Shown: positions 25,539-35,393 of the stretch, one piece after another
Layout: the number at the start of each line of letters is the position of its first letter
Position numbering within the stretch: position 1 is the first letter of the stretch
Assembly (NCBI GenBank): GCA_965217015.1
Contig: OZ244224.1
Coordinates: forward strand, 992,001 to 1,056,000
Direction of reading: 5' to 3'
Length of the DNA: 64,000 nucleotides
Origin: JAYQKL01 sp038142705
Lineage (GTDB): Bacteria > Pseudomonadota > Alphaproteobacteria > RS24
Position numbers and translations under genes: made by a program
The notes under the pieces: model-generated
Told to the model about the DNA's origin: nothing
Database searches by the model: none
The model's input: only the letters and a program-made list of their open reading frames with translations

Positions 25539-26663
25539 GTGACGGTACCGTCAAAATTAAAAACACGCGCAGCAGTTTTACCATCACCAGATGGGCTTTT
25601 TGAGGTTGAGGACATATCCTTAAACAACCCTAACGAGCATGAAATACTTGTCGAAATTGAAGCCTGCGGAGTTTGTCACACAGATGCCATATGCAAACAT
25701 ATCGTTCCCACTCCGAGTGTATTGGGACATGAGGGGGTGGGCATTGTAAAAGCAATCGGCAAAAGTGTTACATCTTTAAAAGTTGGTGATAGAGTTCTGC
25801 TTTGTTATCCATTTTGCGGCATTTGTTATTTTTGCAAAAATGAAGAACCTTATAACTGTATTCACAATGCACATTTAAGTTTTTCTGGTTCGCGTTTAGA
25901 CGACTCAAAAACAATTGAAAAGGATGGGGTTTTTATTTCCTCCGCGTTTTTTCAACAGTCATCATTTGCTAACCATGCAATTGCGCCCGCTCTTTCTGCT
26001 GTAAAGGTACCTCATGATATACCGGCCAATATATTAGCTGCATTACCCTGCGGCATTGCAACAGGGGCTGGTGCGATTTTGAATACTTTTAAAATGCAGC
26101 AATCACATCAGTTACTAATATTTGGGGCTGGCGCAGTGGGTCTTTCAGCGGTTGCCGCGGCATCCCAGCGCCGTGTTAAAAACATTGTCGCTATAGATTT
26201 GAATGAAGAGCGCCTAGAAAAGGCAAAAAGTTTTGGAGCCACATCAACTTTTTTAGCCAATTCAATTGATTTAACCGCACAGCTTGAAAAAATTACACCA
26301 AACGGGTTTTCTCATATATTGGACACATCATCTTCTTCATCGGCATGGCAACAGTCCTTAAGCCTGTTATCACCTGGTGGAAAATTTGGCTTTGTTTCTG
26401 TCCCCCAACCATTTGACGAATTCACCATTAAGCCTATTGAATTAATGTTTAAGGGGAGCAGCATAACGGCAATTGTTCAAGGCTCTGCAAACTCGCAAGA
26501 ATTTATACCAAAACTTATTGATTGGTGGCGTGATGGCAAATTACCCGTTGAAAAAATTATTGGCGACTTTGCGTTCGACAAAATTAATGAGGCTTTTCAA
26601 GCATCTCATAGCGGTGAAGTCGTAAAACCAATACTACACATGAAATCACAAAAAAGGGATTGA
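25539..26663 (+). CDS. Zinc-dependent (aryl-)alcohol dehydrogenase
   Basis: A 374-residue class III-like zinc alcohol dehydrogenase starting at GTG behind AAGGATG. The catalytic zinc ligands lie in CGVCHTD and GHEGVG. The structural zinc cysteines are CGICYFCKNEEPYNC, and the NAD fold shows IFGAGAVGLSAVAAA. Relatives such as XylB-type benzyl alcohol dehydrogenases and AdhC oxidise aromatic alcohols to aldehydes. It is followed 4 bp later by an aldehyde dehydrogenase, a usual pair for converting alcohol to acid. Control by the two GntR-type palindromes upstream is likely. Confidence 0.9.
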   Translation: MTVPSKLKTRAAVLPSPDGLFEVEDISLNNPNEHEILVEIEACGVCHTDAICKHIVPTPSVLGHEGVGIVKAIGKSVTSLKVGDRVLLCYPFCGICYFCKNEEPYNCIHNAHLSFSGSRLDDSKTIEKDGVFISSAFFQQSSFANHAIAPALSAVKVPHDIPANILAALPCGIATGAGAILNTFKMQQSHQLLIFGAGAVGLSAVAAASQRRVKNIVAIDLNEERLEKAKSFGATSTFLANSIDLTAQLEKITPNGFSHILDTSSSSSAWQQSLSLLSPGGKFGFVSVPQPFDEFTIKPIELMFKGSSITAIVQGSANSQEFIPKLIDWWRDGKLPVEKIIGDFAFDKINEAFQASHSGEVVKPILHMKSQKRD

Positions 26664-26667
26664 GCAA

Positions 26668-28173
26668 ATGTCATATAATATTTCAAATGCAACGAAAACA
26701 TTTATCAGTAAGACAAGACCAATGTTGATAAATGGTGAACAAATTTTCTCTTCATCAGAAAAAATTATTGAAATCGAGAACCCAGCTGATGAAAAAGTTT
26801 TTGCAACTGTCAGTTGTGGCACTGCAGCAGAAATAGACCAAGCTTGTAAAGCAGCTCATTCAGCGTTTAACAACCCAACGTGGCGCCGAATGGCTACTTC
26901 AGAGCGCACAAAACTTATGCTTAAACTTGCTGACCTCATAGAGAAGCATTCAGAAGAACTGGTAGAGCTTGATGTGCTTTCTATGGGCAAACCAATTTCA
27001 GACGCTAAGGTATTTGACGGCCCTATTGCGGCTGATATGATTCGCTATAATGCTGGCTGGTGTACAAAGCTGAGCGGTAAAACCTCCACTCCGATGCTTC
27101 CCGACATGCGCCCTGAGGGTAATTTTGGCGCCCCATATCATTCTTATTCATTGCGTGAGCCAATTGGTGTAGTTGGAATCATCATTCCATGGAATGCCCC
27201 AATGGTCATGACAGCTGGCAAAATCGCACCAGCCCTAGCAGCTGGCTGTACGATTGTTATTAAACCCTCTGAAGAGGCGCCACTCTCTACATTAAGAATT
27301 GGCGAACTAGCTCAAGAAGCAGGATTTCCTGATGGGGTTATTAATGTTGTACCTGGTTATGGAGAAGAGGCTGGTGCCGCTTTAATTGACCATCCATTAA
27401 TCAAAAAAATCAGCTTTACTGGCTCAACTCAAGTAGGACATGAAATAGTACGGAAAACCGCTGATAGCTTTAAACGCGTAACATTGGAACTGGGCGGCAA
27501 ATCTCCAATCATTATTTTTCCTGATGCTGATTTAGAGAAAGCCATACCAGCCGCCGCTGGAGCTATCTTTGTTAATTGCGGACAAAATTGTTTTACTGGC
27601 TCTCGTTTACTAGCTCATAAAGATATATTTGACGAAGTTGTTAACGGTGTTGCAAATATTGCGAAAACCATGAATTTGGGCCCAGGTCTTGACCCAAACT
27701 CTCAGCTTGGCCCATTAATTTCGGCCAAACAACTTGAACGTGTTTCTGGTTTTTTTGACGAAGAGACACTTGAGGGAATGGAAGTTATCACTGGTGGTTC
27801 AAAACTAGGTGGCATAGGACACTTTTTTGAACCAACTATTGTTGCTGGGAATAACACAAACTCACGCTTGTTCACTCAGGAAGTTTTTGGACCAGTATTG
27901 ACCTCAACATCATTTGAAACAGCTGAGGAAGCAATTTCATTAGCTAATAGTACTGATTATGGGCTGGCCACTGGCTTGTTCACAAATGATTTAAGCGTCA
28001 CACATCGTATAGCTAGTGAAATTGAGTCAGGAGCAGTATGGGTAAACGCCTATCCGGTTCCCGACCTCAACCTACCATTTGGTGGCTATAAAATGTCAGG
28101 CATTGGTCGTGAAAATGGCGAATATGGCGTTGAGTCATACACAGAGATGAAATCAGTAACAATTGCGCTTTAA
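26668..28173 (+). CDS. NAD(P)-dependent aldehyde dehydrogenase
   Basis: A 501-residue aldehyde dehydrogenase with IIPWNAPMVMTAGKIAPALAAG, FTGSTQVGHEIV, the catalytic Glu in LELGGKSPII and the nucleophile cysteine in CGQNCFTGSR. It resembles phenylacetaldehyde/betaine aldehyde dehydrogenases. It starts 4 bp after the zinc ADH gene, with the ribosome binding site inside the end of that gene. Together they probably oxidise an aryl alcohol to the acid in two steps. The next gene begins after 147 bp and encodes an E1 alpha subunit. Confidence 0.92.
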   Translation: MSYNISNATKTFISKTRPMLINGEQIFSSSEKIIEIENPADEKVFATVSCGTAAEIDQACKAAHSAFNNPTWRRMATSERTKLMLKLADLIEKHSEELVELDVLSMGKPISDAKVFDGPIAADMIRYNAGWCTKLSGKTSTPMLPDMRPEGNFGAPYHSYSLREPIGVVGIIIPWNAPMVMTAGKIAPALAAGCTIVIKPSEEAPLSTLRIGELAQEAGFPDGVINVVPGYGEEAGAALIDHPLIKKISFTGSTQVGHEIVRKTADSFKRVTLELGGKSPIIIFPDADLEKAIPAAAGAIFVNCGQNCFTGSRLLAHKDIFDEVVNGVANIAKTMNLGPGLDPNSQLGPLISAKQLERVSGFFDEETLEGMEVITGGSKLGGIGHFFEPTIVAGNNTNSRLFTQEVFGPVLTSTSFETAEEAISLANSTDYGLATGLFTNDLSVTHRIASEIESGAVWVNAYPVPDLNLPFGGYKMSGIGRENGEYGVESYTEMKSVTIAL

Positions 28174-28320
28174 CGACAGGAATATGGTTTGAAGCAAACA
28201 TTATCAGGAAAATACTTCTATGAGTTTCTTAACTAAAAATATCGAACCTAAAGTCGCACCCAAATTAATAACTATTCATTTGTAATGGTTTTTGAGAAAT
28301 GAATTTAAAAAGGACACATT

Positions 28321-29289
28321 ATGGGTAAAACCATTAACAAAAAAACTCAAGAAATGATTAAGCTTCTCAAAGATATGGAGATTATCCGCGAGTTTGAGGA
28401 TACAGTTTCAAGACTTTCTATTGCTGGAAAAACCGAAGGTTTAGTTCACTTAATGACGGGACAAGAAGCTGTTGCCGTTGGTACAATCGCAAATCTAGAA
28501 GCTAGAGATTATATTTCTCTTCACCATCGCGCTCATGGACATTGCATCGTCAAAGGTGGTGACATGGCCAAATTATTTGGCGACTTAATTGGAAAATCCA
28601 ATGGATATTCAATAGGCCGCGGTGGTTCACCGCATTTTTATGATGCTGAGTCACGAAATATGGGAACCAATGCAATTGTTGGCGCCAGCGTGCCAATGGC
28701 AACTGGCGCCGCCCTCGCCTCTAAAGTCAAAGGAATTGACGATATAGCTGTTGCGTTTTTTGGTGATGGAGTACTCAATCAAGGCATCATGTTTGAGTCT
28801 ATCAACATGGCAGCAATATGGAATCTTCCAGTTGTTTATATTTGTGAAGACAATAAATATGGCGAATTTACTGAAGGAGCAACGGTCACAGCCGGTGATT
28901 ATCTCAATCGCGGTAGCGCTTTTAATATACCCAGCATACGCATTGATGGCATGGATGTTTTGGTTGTTAAAACAGAAGTCGCTAAAGCTGTGAAACGCGC
29001 TAGAAATGGTGAGGGGCCATCTTTTATTATTTGTGACACATATCGTTTCACAGGACATCATGTCCACGACACCCAAGATTATAAAGACGATAAAGAAATG
29101 CAAGCTTGGCTTGCCAGAGACCCTATACCAAAGCTGCGATCGGATATTTTAAAAACTGGGCAAGTTGATGAAGCCGCATTAGACAAGCTGCACGCTGAAG
29201 TCAAAGACGAAGTCGCAAATGCACTCGCGATTGCCGAGAGTAGCCCTGAACCCCAACCAGAAGATTTGTGGAAGCACCTCTATGCCTGA
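28321..29289 (+). CDS. Thiamine-diphosphate-dependent dehydrogenase E1 alpha (first copy)
   Basis: A 322-residue E1 alpha subunit of the acetoin/pyruvate/branched-chain 2-oxoacid dehydrogenase class. The ThDP-binding motif runs from GDGVLNQG to CEDNKYG. HHRAHGHCIVKGGD and GRGGSPHF are typical of AcoA-like chains. It pairs with the beta subunit that overlaps it by 8 bases. Two E1 alpha-beta pairs lie in tandem here, so the complex may handle two substrates or an unusual one. A good site (AAGGACAC) precedes the start. Confidence 0.9.
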   Translation: MGKTINKKTQEMIKLLKDMEIIREFEDTVSRLSIAGKTEGLVHLMTGQEAVAVGTIANLEARDYISLHHRAHGHCIVKGGDMAKLFGDLIGKSNGYSIGRGGSPHFYDAESRNMGTNAIVGASVPMATGAALASKVKGIDDIAVAFFGDGVLNQGIMFESINMAAIWNLPVVYICEDNKYGEFTEGATVTAGDYLNRGSAFNIPSIRIDGMDVLVVKTEVAKAVKRARNGEGPSFIICDTYRFTGHHVHDTQDYKDDKEMQAWLARDPIPKLRSDILKTGQVDEAALDKLHAEVKDEVANALAIAESSPEPQPEDLWKHLYA

Positions 29290-30274
29290 TATTCAAGAAA
29301 AAACATTAAAAGAAGCAATTATCGATGCCATTTCTCAAGAAATGCATCGAGACCCTAATGTCTTTGTCTTTGGAGAAGATGTCGGTGAAGCCGGAGGCAT
29401 TTTCAAACAGACTGAAGGCCTGTTTGCAGAATTTGGCAAAAATCGTGTAATTGACACTCCTATTTCAGAACCTGGCATGATGGGTCTGGTTGTCGGGGCT
29501 GCAATGGCTCAGACTAGGCCCATATTAGAAGTTATGTTTGGTGACTTTATCCCCCTGATATCTGATCAACTTGTCAATCAGGCGGCTAAAATTCGTTACA
29601 TGTCGGCAGGCGGGTTTGCGGCACCTATGGTTGTGAGAACTGCCATTGGTGTTGGTGGCTGCTTAGGTCCTCAGCACTCGCAAACAATGCATTCATGGTG
29701 TGCGCATGTACCAGGTCTCAAAGTCGTTATGCCTGCCACTCCAGCAGATGCTAAAGGATTAATGACAGCTGCTATACGCGATGAGGATCCCGTGGTCTTT
29801 ATTGAAGATAGAATGACTTACAACAAAAAAGGTCCAGTTCCGAGTGGTGAACACATCACTCCTATTGGCAAGGCATCTGTCCTTAAAGAAGGGCGGGATG
29901 TGTCTTTAATTGCTGTCTCTAGAATGGTTTATCCAGCTTTAGAGGCAGCAGCAGAGTTAGAGGCAGAAGGTATTCAAGCAGAAGTCGTAGATGTGCGTAC
30001 TCTGTGGCCTTTAGATGTTGAAACCCTTGCTGAGTCCGTATGCAAAACCACACGTGCTGTTGTCATAGACTCTGGTCATATGCAGTTTGGTGCGGCTGGT
30101 GAAATTGCGGCCAGTGTTAGTGAGGCAGCATTTGAGTACTTAGATGCTCCCGTTTTACGCATTGCCGCGCCAAATGTCCCTGTCCCACTCAACAAAATTC
30201 TGGAACCTTTAACAGTTCCAACAGCAAAAGATATTTCATATTCAGTGCGCTCGATGTTTGCATCAGCACGATAA
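29282..30274 (+). CDS. E1 beta subunit of 2-oxoacid/acetoin dehydrogenase (first copy)
   Basis: About 330 residues from the ATG at 29282, which overlaps the alpha gene stop; an in-frame ATG at 29219 would lie deep in the alpha gene. It has the E1 beta marks EDVGEAGGIFKQTEGL, DTPISEPGMMGLVVGAAM and the transketolase C-terminal domain. With E1 alpha it forms the ThDP active site that decarboxylates the 2-oxo acid (or cleaves an acyloin) and passes the acyl group to lipoyl-E2. Confidence 0.9.
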   Translation: MPDIQEKTLKEAIIDAISQEMHRDPNVFVFGEDVGEAGGIFKQTEGLFAEFGKNRVIDTPISEPGMMGLVVGAAMAQTRPILEVMFGDFIPLISDQLVNQAAKIRYMSAGGFAAPMVVRTAIGVGGCLGPQHSQTMHSWCAHVPGLKVVMPATPADAKGLMTAAIRDEDPVVFIEDRMTYNKKGPVPSGEHITPIGKASVLKEGRDVSLIAVSRMVYPALEAAAELEAEGIQAEVVDVRTLWPLDVETLAESVCKTTRAVVIDSGHMQFGAAGEIAASVSEAAFEYLDAPVLRIAAPNVPVPLNKILEPLTVPTAKDISYSVRSMFASAR

Positions 30275-30288
30275 TTAAGGAGAAAAGA

Positions 30289-31305
30289 ATGGATAAAACA
30301 TCCGCTCGTGCTTTATTGGAAAGCATGCTTAAAGTTAGACGTTTTGAAGAGGCTCTCATTAAGCTATTTGAGGCTGGCGCATATCGTGGTCATTGTCATG
30401 TTTATATTGGACAAGAAGCCTGTGGTACGCCAGCTCTCAATCTAATGATTTCGGGAGATATATCTTTCAGCACCCACCGAAATCATGGCCATTACATAGC
30501 AAATAAAGGGGCTGCAAAAGCTGGACTAGCAGAAATACTTGGAAGAGTAGAAGGCATTCATGGGGGGCGCACAGGCAGTGCACATTTGTCAAACCCAGAA
30601 AATGGACTGCTTTGGTCAACAGGTCTTGTTGGCGGGAGTTTGGGTATGGCAATTGGTGGCGCGTGGCCCCTAAAAGTTGCCAATAATGGCAATATTGCAG
30701 TAGCATTTTTTGGGGATGGCGCTTTAGAAGAAGGCATAGCCTATGAAGCTCTTAATGTTGCTTCTTTAGAAAAACTTCCAATTCTGTTCATTTGCGAGAA
30801 CAACAGTATTGGCGCGATTGGTATGTCTGCGGGCGAATGGCCTTCTTCCACCCTCAACGCTAAACATTTAACAGATATTCCCTCCTCCTTATGTATTCCA
30901 ACAGAAATTGTTGATGGTGGAGATGCTTTTGCTACTTATGAGCTAATCGAAAAGTCAATTGCTCACATTCGCGCAGGCAACGGACCTATATTTATTGAGT
31001 GTCAAACCATGCGTTGGCCGGGTACGAAATACGCCAAAACACAATTGGCAACCGGAGAAACAAATGTCGAAATAGCATGGGATCCAAACCTTGCAGAAGG
31101 TGAACACCAAGAATGGATGAGAGAAGCGGACCCAATTATTCGATTTATTCGTGGTGGCCTCGAAAAAGAACTATTCACTCAAGATGAAATCACCCAATTA
31201 GATAAAAAAATCCAAGATGAAACAAACGCTGCGCGGGATGAAGCTTTAGCAAGCCCATTTCCAAATGTTGAAGATATTTTCAAAAATACATTTGCAGCAA
31301 ATTAA
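30289..31305 (+). CDS. E1 alpha subunit of 2-oxoacid/acetoin dehydrogenase (second copy)
   Basis: A 338-residue E1 alpha chain with the ThDP motif GDGALEEG to CENNSIG and GGRTGSAHLS at the pyrophosphate site. It clearly differs from the first copy, so this is not a recent duplication. It follows 14 bp after the first beta subunit with a strong AAGGAG site. The two pairs are presumably made together and may share the single E2 and E3 encoded beside them. Confidence 0.9.
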   Translation: MDKTSARALLESMLKVRRFEEALIKLFEAGAYRGHCHVYIGQEACGTPALNLMISGDISFSTHRNHGHYIANKGAAKAGLAEILGRVEGIHGGRTGSAHLSNPENGLLWSTGLVGGSLGMAIGGAWPLKVANNGNIAVAFFGDGALEEGIAYEALNVASLEKLPILFICENNSIGAIGMSAGEWPSSTLNAKHLTDIPSSLCIPTEIVDGGDAFATYELIEKSIAHIRAGNGPIFIECQTMRWPGTKYAKTQLATGETNVEIAWDPNLAEGEHQEWMREADPIIRFIRGGLEKELFTQDEITQLDKKIQDETNAARDEALASPFPNVEDIFKNTFAAN

Positions 31306-31317
31306 AGGTTAAGAAAT

Positions 31318-32286
31318 ATGACAGAAATATTATTCGCAGATGCACTGGCTGATTGCCTGTATGAAGAAATGACACAAGATCCACGTATCCTATCATGCGG
31401 AACAGCATTTTTGATGGGGCCAGGTATGCGGTCAGACACGATTAATAAGCTTCGTAATGAATGTGAAGATAGAATGATTGACCCGCCAATTGCAGAAGCT
31501 GCAGTTGCAACATTAGGTATCGGAGCCGCGCTAGCTGGGGCTAGACCATTTATTCATTTTGGTCGGGCAAGCTTTGCATATGAAGCATTCTCACAAATAT
31601 GCACAGAGGCAGCAAACATACATTACATGTCAAACGGCAAGCAAACCGCCCCCTTAGTCATGCATATGTATCACGGGCTTTTACCAGTAGAATCCGCCCA
31701 ACACTGTCATAGCCCTCAAGCCTTCTTTTGGAACACACCGGGCTTGGAGGTTGTTTTACCTTCAACACCTCAAGATGTTTATGGATTATTGAAAACCTCT
31801 TTTGCCTCTGATAACCCAACAATTATTTTAGGGCACGCAAAACTTATGGGTATCCAAGGCACAATAGATGACACTTCTCCTATACCTTTTGGTAAAGCTA
31901 ATATCATGAAAACTGGTGATGATGTGACTATTGTTGCGACCTCGCTAATGGTTCACACAGCACTTGCAGCTGCCCAATTATTGGAAAAACAAGGTATTTC
32001 AGCTGAAGTTATTGACCCTCGTACAATTGTTCCTTTTGATAAAGATACAGTTTTATCATCGGTTAAAAAGACTGGCCGGTTGGTGATTGTCGATGAAACA
32101 AGCAAGAGCTGTGGCGTCGCATCAGAGATTTCGGCCATTGTTGTAGATGAAGGCTTTGACACGCTGAAAGAACCTATTCGCAGGGTCACCCGACCAGATG
32201 TTCCAGTGATTTTCAGCAATGAACTGCAGGATCATTTTGCCCCATCAAAGGAACAGGTCGTTGCAGCAGTTAAATCCATTACTTGA
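31318..32286 (+). CDS. E1 beta subunit of 2-oxoacid/acetoin dehydrogenase (second copy)
   Basis: A 322-residue E1 beta chain: DPPIAEAAVATLGIGAALAG replaces the usual DTPI-E segment, and the transketolase pyrimidine-binding and C-terminal domains can be followed through the sequence. It is less conserved than the first copy at the ThDP glutamate region (IAEAAV versus ISEPGM) but keeps the glutamate. It lies 12 bp after its alpha partner. Confidence 0.87.
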   Translation: MTEILFADALADCLYEEMTQDPRILSCGTAFLMGPGMRSDTINKLRNECEDRMIDPPIAEAAVATLGIGAALAGARPFIHFGRASFAYEAFSQICTEAANIHYMSNGKQTAPLVMHMYHGLLPVESAQHCHSPQAFFWNTPGLEVVLPSTPQDVYGLLKTSFASDNPTIILGHAKLMGIQGTIDDTSPIPFGKANIMKTGDDVTIVATSLMVHTALAAAQLLEKQGISAEVIDPRTIVPFDKDTVLSSVKKTGRLVIVDETSKSCGVASEISAIVVDEGFDTLKEPIRRVTRPDVPVIFSNELQDHFAPSKEQVVAAVKSIT

Positions 32287-32328
32287 TTGTAAGTGGTATT
32301 TTAAAATTATGATAAAAGCAGAAAAATA

Positions 32329-33738
32329 ATGTCAGAGTATGATGTGATTATCATTGGTTCAGGCCCTGGTGGATATGTAAGCGCCATCAGGGCAGCCCAA
32401 TTAGGCATGAAGACTGCTATTGTTGAAAAGGAGTCTCTCGGCGGGGTTTGTTTGAACTGGGGCTGTATTCCTACAAAGGCATTGTTACGTTCTGCTGAAA
32501 TACTGCATTTAACAAAACACGCACAGGAGTTTGGTGTCGAAACAAATGCTCCGTCTTTCAATTTATCTCATGCTGTTGATCGGTCGCGAAGTGTTGCACA
32601 GCGTCTCTCTGATGGCATTTCGCACCTGATGCGTAAAAATAAAATTACTGTCATTAGTGGTCAGGCAAAGCTAGAAAAAGGATCAACCGCGCCAATCGTG
32701 AATGTAACCGCAGGTAATAACACACAAAAATATAATGCCAAGCATGTTATTTTAGCAACAGGTGCGCGCGCCAGAGAACTTGCAAACATAGGCCTGACAG
32801 CTGATGAAAAAAATATCCTCACTTATCGCGGCGCATTGATACAAAAGGCTATTCCTAAAAATATGTTGATAGTAGGCTCAGGAGCGATTGGTATTGAATT
32901 TGCCTCATTCTATAAGGAAGCGGGAAGCGATGTTACTGTCATTGAGCAGTTAGACCAAATTCTCCCCGCTGAAGATAAAGAAATTGCAACACTTGCGCGC
33001 AAAGCATTTGAAAAAAGAGGCATTGAGTTTTTAACCGAAGCCACCATTAGCTCAGCAGAAATCAACAAAAAGGGTACCCTAGTTAGCATCAAACAGGCAA
33101 ACGGTACAATTATTCAAAAGCAAGTAGATACTATCCTTTTAGCGGTTGGCATTGTCGCCAATAGTGATGGCTTAGGCTTAGAAGAACTTGGCGTTCAAAT
33201 TGAAAACACGCATGTGATAGTCAATGGCTTTGGCCAAACAAATATTCCTGGCCTTTACGCTATAGGAGATTTAACTGGCGCACCATGGCTTGCGCATAAA
33301 GCTTCTCACGAGGGCATTATATGCGTTGAAAAAATTGCGGGTTTGCCAGCATCACACCCTTTTAAGACAGACAATATTCCAGGCTGCACCTATTCGAATC
33401 CGCAAATTGCTAGTATTGGACTAACTGAGAACGGCGCAAAGAATGCGGGCTATGAAATAAATGTCGGCCGCTTTCCATTTGTTGGCAACGGAAAAGCCAT
33501 TGCGCTTGGTGACGATAATGGTCTGATTAAAACGATCTTCGATAAAAAGAGTGGCGCATTACTTGGTGCTCATTTAATTGGACCAGAAGTTACAGAAATC
33601 ATTCAAGGGTTTGTTATAGCCCGTGAAGGTGAAATGACAGAAGCAGAACTCATGACAACAATATTTCCTCATCCAACATTATCAGAAGCTATGCATGAGT
33701 CAGTTCTTGAGGCTTATAACAGGCCAATTCACATTTAA
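32329..33738 (+). CDS. lpd: Dihydrolipoyl dehydrogenase (E3)
   Basis: A 469-residue flavoprotein disulfide reductase. It has the FAD site IIIGSGPGGYVSAIRAAQLG, the redox-active disulfide GGVCLNWGCIPTKAL, the NAD site MLIVGSGAIGIEFASFY, the second FAD motif GLYAIGDLTGAPWLAHKASHEG, and the C-terminal His-Glu pair in HPTLSEAMHES. It reoxidises the lipoyl group of E2. It is the last plus-strand gene of the E1-E3 cluster; the E2 gene is convergent, on the other strand. Confidence 0.93.
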   Translation: MSEYDVIIIGSGPGGYVSAIRAAQLGMKTAIVEKESLGGVCLNWGCIPTKALLRSAEILHLTKHAQEFGVETNAPSFNLSHAVDRSRSVAQRLSDGISHLMRKNKITVISGQAKLEKGSTAPIVNVTAGNNTQKYNAKHVILATGARARELANIGLTADEKNILTYRGALIQKAIPKNMLIVGSGAIGIEFASFYKEAGSDVTVIEQLDQILPAEDKEIATLARKAFEKRGIEFLTEATISSAEINKKGTLVSIKQANGTIIQKQVDTILLAVGIVANSDGLGLEELGVQIENTHVIVNGFGQTNIPGLYAIGDLTGAPWLAHKASHEGIICVEKIAGLPASHPFKTDNIPGCTYSNPQIASIGLTENGAKNAGYEINVGRFPFVGNGKAIALGDDNGLIKTIFDKKSGALLGAHLIGPEVTEIIQGFVIAREGEMTEAELMTTIFPHPTLSEAMHESVLEAYNRPIHI

Positions 33739-33830
33739 TGAAATTAATATAAGAGCATAACTAAATTGGTATTTAGATTTACGCCCCAATGACTGGTTTT
33801 TTTATTTGAAAAAATCAGGTTTAGGCACCG

Positions 33831-35192
33831 CTATAACAGCATTTTTAATGGGTTTTCAAGATACTCTTTAAACAATCGGATAAATTCTGCTGATGGCAAG
33901 CCATCAATCACTCTATGATCGCAAACCAGTGTTACGCTCATAACCATTCCTGAGTAAATTTGTCCATTTTTTGATAAAGCTTTTTCGTTAATCGCACCAA
34001 TGGATAATATTGCACCATGCGGAGGATTAATAATTGAGACAAAATCCTTTAAACCATACATACCCATATTAGAGATTGAAAAGCTTCCACCTTGATATTC
34101 CTCGGGTCTAAGACGTTTTTCTTTCGCGCGCGCTGCAAGATCTCGCATTTCTTCCGAAATTTCGAGCAATCCTTTTGTTTCCGCCTGTCTTAAAATCGGG
34201 GTGATTAATCCATCTTTCATCGCTACAGCAACAGCAATATCAGCATGTTTATGCATCATAATACCATCATCTGTATAACTAGAATTAATTTGTGGCACTT
34301 TCATCAAAGCAAGAGCAGTTGCACGAATAATGAAATCATTTAGTGAAATTTTACTGTCAGAACCCTCAGCCTTTAAATCATCATTAATTTTTTGCCGCTG
34401 CTCAAGGATTGCATCCACCTCGCAATCAACAGTAATAGGAAAATGAGGAATATCGCGAGAAGATTGTGTTAAACGCTCAGCAATTGTTACACGCATACCA
34501 GTGAGTGGTACTAGTTCATATTCATTCTCATCATATAAGGGCGCAATGCTAGACAATGGGGTTTGAGAAGAAATGATGGATTGCGAGCTATTAATAGATT
34601 GATTAAACGAAGCCAAGCCATTTTGTGCGGCATTTTCCACATCAGCTTTTACAATTCTGCCATATGGCCCAGTCCCTTGAACTTTGTGAATATCAATTTT
34701 AAATTGCCGCGCAAATCGTCGCGCCAACGGTGTTGCTCGAACCTGACTTGAGTTTATTTGATTATAATCACCTTGAGCTGTTGATTGCACAGACATGGTT
34801 GAAATATCAGGCTCAGCCGGAGCTGATGGAGTAACAGACTGGACATCATCATCAGGAAAAACAGCATCATAGCCACTTGATTTTATTTTTTCCTCATTAT
34901 TATTGCTCGCGTCTTGTATTTCAGCCTGTTGGGGGTTATCAGAGCCCGTATCCTCACCATTTAAAATTGCAATATCAGAATTTATCGCAATACCCTGAGC
35001 GCCCTCCTCGACTAATAAGCTTGTAACTATGCCTGTGTCAATTGCTTCTAAATCCATTACAGCCTTGTCGGTTTCAACCTCAGCGATAATATCACCAGGT
35101 TTAATTTCATCACCAACAACAACACACCATTTAATGAGCGTGGCTTCCTGCATGGTTGGGGAAAGAGAGGGAAGTTTTATTTTTATCGTCAT
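33831..35192 (-). CDS. Dihydrolipoyl acyltransferase (E2)
   Basis: A 453-residue E2. One lipoyl domain (about 1-78) carries the lipoylated lysine in EVETDKAVMDLEA. An acidic/Ser-rich linker follows, then a peripheral-subunit-binding domain (about 150-190, ATPLARRFARQFKIDIHKVQGTGP). The catalytic domain ends with the motif CDHRVIDGLPSAEF. It is the only E2 in the window and should serve one or both E1 pairs. It is encoded opposite to E1 and E3 and divergent from the sulfotransferase, with two GntR-type operators upstream. The acyl specificity cannot be read from sequence. Confidence 0.92.
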   Translation of the reverse strand: MTIKIKLPSLSPTMQEATLIKWCVVVGDEIKPGDIIAEVETDKAVMDLEAIDTGIVTSLLVEEGAQGIAINSDIAILNGEDTGSDNPQQAEIQDASNNNEEKIKSSGYDAVFPDDDVQSVTPSAPAEPDISTMSVQSTAQGDYNQINSSQVRATPLARRFARQFKIDIHKVQGTGPYGRIVKADVENAAQNGLASFNQSINSSQSIISSQTPLSSIAPLYDENEYELVPLTGMRVTIAERLTQSSRDIPHFPITVDCEVDAILEQRQKINDDLKAEGSDSKISLNDFIIRATALALMKVPQINSSYTDDGIMMHKHADIAVAVAMKDGLITPILRQAETKGLLEISEEMRDLAARAKEKRLRPEEYQGGSFSISNMGMYGLKDFVSIINPPHGAILSIGAINEKALSKNGQIYSGMVMSVTLVCDHRVIDGLPSAEFIRLFKEYLENPLKMLL

Positions 35193-35260
35193 AATATGAA
35201 ACGCTTAAAGTGAATAAATAAGTTTATTTAAATTAAACTGGTTCAAGAAATAAATCAATA

Positions 35261-35323
35261 TTGTTCAACACTTTTTTTTAATTATAAATTAAAATAACGT
35301 TTTCACCTTATTTTGTTGCACAA
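35261..35323. promoter_or_regulatory. Two GntR/FadR-type operators in E2-ASST divergent spacer
   Basis: TTGTTCAACAC (35261-35271) and TTGTTGCACAA (35313-35323) lie in the 201-bp spacer between the E2 gene and the sulfotransferase gene. Their centres are 52 bp apart, five helical turns, exactly the spacing of two of the sites before the TonB receptor. They could control both directions. Confidence 0.65.
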
Positions 35324-35393
35324 TATAAAAGTTTTTTGATAGAATTATCTAATATTATATTTAAAAAGTGGTTTATTTATAAGGTATGAAGAA

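Noticed and set aside
28220..28285. Short open frame of 21 codons between ALDH and E1 alpha
   Set aside because: No ribosome binding site, no recognisable protein, and a length expected by chance.
33787..33822. Terminator between the E3 and E2 genes
   Set aside because: The A/T arms pair poorly, with several mismatches and little GC, so a terminator is not supported.
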